Shown here piece after piece: positions 59,619-64,000 of a stretch of 64,000 nt of DNA. The position numbers and the translations under genes are program-made. The stretch spans positions 496,745 through 560,744 of the forward strand of contig NZ_LMQM01000012.1 in the NCBI RefSeq assembly GCF_001424145.1. Reading direction: 5' to 3'. The DNA comes from Chryseobacterium sp. Leaf404. GTDB taxonomy: Bacteria > Bacteroidota > Bacteroidia > Flavobacteriales > Weeksellaceae. Under the pieces are notes generated by a model. It was not told the DNA's origin. It saw only the letters and a program-made list of their open reading frames with translations, and ran no database searches. Position 1 is the first letter of the stretch, and every line of letters begins with the position of its first letter.

Positions 59619-62600
59619 TTACCTATTCCTCTTAAAATTCTCCGCCTGCTCCAGCACATTCTTATAAACCTCATCCTGCGTAATCGGCGGATAACCGAAC
59701 TCATGCAGCTTCACAATAATTTCCATTTTCAATTGCGCTTTAATGTCATCCCTGTCGCTCCAGTCGGGAAACTTAGCGGTATCGTCTACAATCTTCTTAA
59801 TTTCTCGGGCGAGTTCCAGCATCTTGTCTTTGTCGAACTCAAAACCGTATTGCTTACAGATCATATCGAGAATATCGTAGAAAGCTTTTTCTTCGTAATT
59901 AATTCCAAGATCTTCAAACGATGCCATTTCGGTACGCAGTTTCAAGATCAGATCAAGAATCTGTTCTGAAGTATCAGCTTGGATGCCATCGTAATCTAAA
60001 ATATCCAGTTCGCTTCGCTCGTTGTAGCTGTTGATGATTTTCTGCAGTCTTTCCGAAAACTCGATGCCTTTTACTTTGTTTACTTTTTTGAAATCAGAAA
60101 TCGCTTGCTTTAACAGGCGCTCGAGGATTTTAATTTTGGTATTTGGTAATTCAAGGGCATTGATTTTTTCGAGAAACTTATCGTTAAACAGATCAATCGC
60201 ATTGGCTTTATTGTCATCCAGTTTAAAGATTTCTTCCACGCCTTCCGAGACGATAGCATCTTCTACCATTTTGCTCACTTTGGCATTCATCTGTGCGGTG
60301 TCGGGAGCTTCGCCTTTGGTCAGCTTTACGACAATTGATTTAATGGCAAAGTAAAAATGAATCTCATCGGTTTCTTTGTCATTAAAGATTTCCGAACCAC
60401 AAGTGAGATTGTAGGCTGCCTTCAGTTTTTTCGTGACATCCACAAAGAACTTTTCAGACTTTTCGGTCAACAACACCAATTCAGAGGCACGGTTTAGGCA
60501 ATGCAATTGCTCAACGGGCGAACCTTTGAAATAATCAGTGGTATCGAACTGGTAGAAAAACTGTCGCAGTAAATCCAATTGATCTCTTACAATAATCACC
60601 GCTTTATCAAGGTCTTCAAAATCATCGGCTGCGGTGGTATTGTTGAATAAGCCCAAAGCGTGGTTCAGGTTTTTCTTGATGCCGATATAATCGACAACCA
60701 AACCTTTGTCCTTGCCCTCAAACTTTCTGTTCACACGGGAAATCGTCTGTATCAGATTATGCGTTTGCAAAGGCTTATCAATATAAATCGTGTCCAAAAA
60801 CGGAACATCAAAACCAGTGAGCCACATATCGACTACGATGGCTATTTTGAAATTAGAATGGATCTGTTTAAACTGCCGATCCAGTTCCTTTCGGTCTTCT
60901 TTGTTGCCAAGCAGATTCCATAAACTTTCTTCGTCATCTTTGTTTCTGGTCATCACCATTTTGATGCGCTCGATGGGTTTGATTTCTTTCTGCTCTTTTT
61001 CGCTTAGGTTTTCGGCAATGCTTTTTTCATCCCATTCCGGTCTTAGCTTTGTTATTTCTTTATAAAGTTTATACGCTAATTCTCTTGAAGCACAAACGAA
61101 CATTACCTTTCCGGCAACCGTCGCTTTCTCCTCGATTCGTTTTTCATAATGCGTAATAAAATCCTGCGCAATTGCTTCAATTCTTCCGGGGTCACCCAAA
61201 ATCACTTCCATTCTGGCAATGGCTTTTTGGCTGGCTTCCACGTGGTATTCCGAAGCACCTTCTGCAACGGCATTTTGATAATACTGTTCAATTTCAACCA
61301 CTTTTGAATGGTTCAGATTGACTTTTGCAGCACGACCTTCATAAACCAACCGAACCGTAATTTCATCCACCACCGATTCAAACATCGTGTAGGAATCTAC
61401 CACAGTACCAAATACATCCAGAGTTTTATCGATAGGTGTTCCCGTAAATCCTACATACGTCGCATTGGGAAGAGAATCGTGAAGGTATTTTGCAAAGCCG
61501 TATGATTTTTTCACACCGTCTTCATCGATGCGGACTTTCAAATCAAGATTGACCTGTGAGCGGTGGGCTTCGTCGGAGATACAGATGATATTGGTGCGAT
61601 CGCTCAAAATTTCATTGTCTTCCGCAAATTTCTGAACGGTCGTCAGAAAAACGCCGCCACTTTCCCTGCCCCGCAATCTTGTGCGAAGATCGGCTCTGGA
61701 TTCTATGTTGATAATATTTTCATCGCCAATAAAATCCTTGGCATTGGTAAAATCTCTCGACAGCTGGTCATCCAGATCGGTACGGTCGGAGATAATAATG
61801 ATGGTTGGGCTTGCCAACTGCGTGGAACGCATCAACAGTCTCGACAGGTAAAGCATCGTATAGCTTTTCCCGCAACCTGTTGCTCCAAAATAGGTTCCGC
61901 CTTTTCCGTCGCCTTCCGGTTTGCGGTGTTTTTGGATATTGTCAAACAGCTTGTTGGCAGCATAATACTGAGGATAACGGCACAGGATTTTTTCTTCTTT
62001 TTTAGTCGTATCGGGAAACCAAATAAAGTGATGCAGAATATCACAAAGCCTTTGCTTGTTCAGCATTCCGTGGACGATGGATGTGGCAGTATGAATTCCT
62101 GTCAGTGCTTTCTTTTCTTCGCCTGTTATTTTATGCCAACCGTAAAAGAAATCGTAAGGCGCAAACAGAGAACCTGCTTTGTTGTTCACGCCATCACTGA
62201 TGATGCAGAACGCATTGTATTTCATCAGTTCCGGAATATCTCTTCGGTAGCGGATGCTTAGTTGTTTGTACGCATCATAAATGGTAATCTCTTCTTCTAT
62301 TGTTGTTTTAAACTCAAAAACCACCACCGGAATCCCGTTGATATACAGAATCAAATCCGGAATCCGTAATTCTTTTCCCTGAATCTCCAGCTGGTTCACA
62401 ATTTTAAACTGATTGGTTTTCAAAAGACTGGCTGCATCAATATCAATATAGCGGATGTGCAAATCTTTTTTAGAAGGATTGTTTCTCTTAAAAATCAGAC
62501 CGTCTGCCAAGAGTTTGCCAATGTATTTATTGCTGTCATACAGATTGGAAGCAGGTTGATACGCCAGTTCATTAATGAGACTTTCCAGCTCTATCGTTTC

Positions 62601-62762
62601 CAAATCAGGATAACGCGACAGCAGAAAATCACTCAGATCTTCCCGAATCAAAACTTCCTGATGCGATGCCCGAACTACGTCTTTGCCATTCACGTACTCA
62701 TAGCCTTCCTCTTTCAGAAGATGGATGAATGATTTTTCTAATTGGGATTCGGTGTATTTCAT
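59619..62762 (-). CDS. hsdR: Type I restriction endonuclease subunit R
   Basis: 1047 residues, complete. The N-terminal nuclease part has LRIPDLILYINGIPVVVFEFK (about 130-150), with Asp and ExK of the PD-(D/E)xK site. The helicase motor has Walker A GATGCGKSYTMLYL (about 293-306), SDEAHRSQ (motif II), YVGFTGTPIDKT (III) and TISRVNRKF (VI). HsdR translocates DNA with HsdM and HsdS and cleaves it far from the site. Its start overlaps the stop of the upstream gene by 4 bases, so they are coupled; hsdM and hsdS are not in the window and may lie beyond base 64000. Confidence 0.95.
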   Translation of the reverse strand: MKYTESQLEKSFIHLLKEEGYEYVNGKDVVRASHQEVLIREDLSDFLLSRYPDLETIELESLINELAYQPASNLYDSNKYIGKLLADGLIFKRNNPSKKDLHIRYIDIDAASLLKTNQFKIVNQLEIQGKELRIPDLILYINGIPVVVFEFKTTIEEEITIYDAYKQLSIRYRRDIPELMKYNAFCIISDGVNNKAGSLFAPYDFFYGWHKITGEEKKALTGIHTATSIVHGMLNKQRLCDILHHFIWFPDTTKKEEKILCRYPQYYAANKLFDNIQKHRKPEGDGKGGTYFGATGCGKSYTMLYLSRLLMRSTQLASPTIIIISDRTDLDDQLSRDFTNAKDFIGDENIINIESRADLRTRLRGRESGGVFLTTVQKFAEDNEILSDRTNIICISDEAHRSQVNLDLKVRIDEDGVKKSYGFAKYLHDSLPNATYVGFTGTPIDKTLDVFGTVVDSYTMFESVVDEITVRLVYEGRAAKVNLNHSKVVEIEQYYQNAVAEGASEYHVEASQKAIARMEVILGDPGRIEAIAQDFITHYEKRIEEKATVAGKVMFVCASRELAYKLYKEITKLRPEWDEKSIAENLSEKEQKEIKPIERIKMVMTRNKDDEESLWNLLGNKEDRKELDRQFKQIHSNFKIAIVVDMWLTGFDVPFLDTIYIDKPLQTHNLIQTISRVNRKFEGKDKGLVVDYIGIKKNLNHALGLFNNTTAADDFEDLDKAVIIVRDQLDLLRQFFYQFDTTDYFKGSPVEQLHCLNRASELVLLTEKSEKFFVDVTKKLKAAYNLTCGSEIFNDKETDEIHFYFAIKSIVVKLTKGEAPDTAQMNAKVSKMVEDAIVSEGVEEIFKLDDNKANAIDLFNDKFLEKINALELPNTKIKILERLLKQAISDFKKVNKVKGIEFSERLQKIINSYNERSELDILDYDGIQADTSEQILDLILKLRTEMASFEDLGINYEEKAFYDILDMICKQYGFEFDKDKMLELAREIKKIVDDTAKFPDWSDRDDIKAQLKMEIIVKLHEFGYPPITQDEVYKNVLEQAENFKRNR

Positions 62763-64000
62763 TGGTTTTCCGTATTTCCTTTTGGTTTTCTAATATCAAT
62801 TTTTTTTGCTAACTGTTCGAGCAGATCGTTGGATTCTCTTTTTTCATTAATAGTATTTCGAAAGCCATCTTTATCAGTTGGCGGCGCCTGCTGATAAAGA
62901 TTTTTAGCGAAATCTGAATTTGAAATCAGAAATTTCACAAAATCGCTATCAGATAAAAATTCATTCTTGATAATTAATCTAAATAAATCCTTTTGATTAC
63001 TTAACAAATCATATTTTAAGAAATAGGGTAAAATTAATTTTGCAACTTCTAAATTTAAGGTTATTGAAGAATTCAAAATTTGGTCTCTAATATTTTTTAA
63101 TGTATTTACAACAGAAAGTTCAGCATTGTTTTCGTCATACTTTCTCAGAATCCTCCACCATTGTTTATCAATTATATTATTAGATTTTAATAATTCAATA
63201 AATTTATTTTCATATACATTCAACGATTCCTGAGTTAGACTTTCCAGCTCTAAATATTCAAAATATTTAAAATGAATATCTGATTCATCATCAAAAACAG
63301 TTTCATAAGTATCTTTATAAAAATTTTTAAAATCACTATTAAAAACCTCCAAGAAATCTTTTGTTATTTTAAAGTCTAAGTTGGCAATGGAATCTTTAAG
63401 AAATTCATCATCTAGTTGATTTACATCAAGATTATCCTTGTTAATTTTCCACTTATTTAATTCGGTAATTAATTCGTTATCATATATTTTTAAACTTTCT
63501 TTTATTTCTTGATATTTGTTTATTAAATCAATAATATTTGCAGTCTTTTTTACAGAAGTTAACGGAAACATTGACAAAATAATCTGCCTAAACAATGGTG
63601 CATTTTCAAATGTCTTAGATAATAAAAGTAATTCACCATAAGAGATGTACTGCAAAATTATTTGTGCAATTTTACTAGCTCTTTCTTCATCTTCCGTATT
63701 AAGAACATTATTAAAAGTACTTTTGTAGGAGGTACTAAATGTATTTCCTTTAGCGATTCTCATCGCAATTAATTCGTTTATAATTGGTAAATCTGATGAT
63801 GTATTATTGGTAAAAATAGTATAAACCTTAACATCTTCTAATAAGTTTTTCAAATCAGCAGTTTCTTTCACAGTTTCTTTTACTTTAATCAAAGTATTAT
63901 TTGCTAATTCAATATTATTTTGATCTACAAATTTGTTCAGTTCAGTTTTTAGCAATTCTCGATATTGTCTAAATTTTGTCGTTTTAGCAAGTATATCAGT
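62759..64000 (-). CDS. Unknown helical protein, C-terminal part (truncated by window end)
   Basis: The frame is open to the last base, so the start lies outside; the TTG at 63955 is only an internal codon. At least 413 residues are visible, helical, low in Gly and rich in Asn, Lys, Leu. Segments are ISYGELLLLSKTFENAPLFR and TINEKRESNDLLEQLAKKI at the end. This resembles the C-terminal helical part of large P-loop NTPases of the YobI or KAP type in defence loci, but no ATPase motif is in view, so it stays unassigned. It overlaps hsdR by 4 bases and thus belongs to the restriction operon. Confidence 0.65.
   Translation of the reverse strand, partial: TDILAKTTKFRQYRELLKTELNKFVDQNNIELANNTLIKVKETVKETADLKNLLEDVKVYTIFTNNTSSDLPIINELIAMRIAKGNTFSTSYKSTFNNVLNTEDEERASKIAQIILQYISYGELLLLSKTFENAPLFRQIILSMFPLTSVKKTANIIDLINKYQEIKESLKIYDNELITELNKWKINKDNLDVNQLDDEFLKDSIANLDFKITKDFLEVFNSDFKNFYKDTYETVFDDESDIHFKYFEYLELESLTQESLNVYENKFIELLKSNNIIDKQWWRILRKYDENNAELSVVNTLKNIRDQILNSSITLNLEVAKLILPYFLKYDLLSNQKDLFRLIIKNEFLSDSDFVKFLISNSDFAKNLYQQAPPTDKDGFRNTINEKRESNDLLEQLAKKIDIRKPKGNTENQ

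Noticed and set aside
63955..63955. TTG start for the last gene
   Set aside because: The frame stays open to the window edge, so this is an internal leucine codon.

Overview
The window looks like chromosomal DNA of a flavobacterium of the Chryseobacterium type (Bacteroidota, Weeksellaceae). The DNA is AT-rich. It carries a PorZ-like component and a C-terminal sorting domain of the type IX secretion system, promoters of the Bacteroidota form (TAnnTTTG), and a gene set (mqo, DUF1684, YkuK, BipA/TypA, xylose isomerase plus symporter) usual for this group. The genus is an inference; no rRNA or CRISPR array was seen.

Layout. 0-12 kb: housekeeping and metabolic genes: the end of a 5'-nucleotidase-like gene, porZ, recO, an SDR, mqo, gpsA, an M23 peptidase with a large insertion in its catalytic domain, and an Rrf2 regulator with a matching operator at its own promoter and at the neighbouring NAD(P)H-binding gene. 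12-20 kb: a catalase-like gene, a small secreted protein flanked by a 57-bp direct repeat, and a Ter (tellurite/stress) cluster: HAD hydrolase, PRTase-like protein, TerD, TelA, unknown, TerD, TerC. 20-25.5 kb: SulP transporter, phosphoesterase, YkuK, then an odd array of seven minus-strand tRNA genes (His, Lys, Glu, Val, Cys, Gln, Leu) separated by dispersed repeats, a possible 42-residue small protein, and a strongly structured small RNA with its own promoter and terminator.

25.5-33.3 kb: an overlapping operon of MoxR ATPase, a beta-sheet-rich protein, a vWA/propeller-like protein, a multi-spanning membrane protein and a TPR membrane protein. This matches the MoxR-vWA-beta-propeller ternary systems predicted to act in biological conflict. 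33.3-36.6 kb: tandemly duplicated DNA, an SMR efflux gene, a frameshifted S41 peptidase, and an SDR/HxlR divergent pair with a palindromic operator. 36.6-43.3 kb: an accessory island with unknown membrane and exported proteins, an exonuclease fragment, and a Rad50/ABC-like ATPase next to a restriction-nuclease-like protein whose two halves are joined across an A AAA AAG sequence, the classical -1 frameshift heptamer.

43.3-54.3 kb: DeoD, xylose isomerase, sugar symporter and LacI regulator with a likely operator before xylA, a sorting-domain protein, a phosphatase, a decayed membrane gene and a GHL10-type lipoprotein. 54.4-59.3 kb: typA, a LysR/quinone-reductase pair separated by low-complexity repeats around a GC-rich nested-hairpin element, and a PfpI-like protein. 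59.6-64 kb: type I restriction subunit HsdR overlapping an unknown gene that runs off the window.

Three genes (S41 peptidase, nuclease, decayed membrane gene) each lose frame at a six-base homopolymer and are restored by one added base. That pattern may be decay, programmed slippage or base-calling error, and it should be settled before any of them is interpreted.
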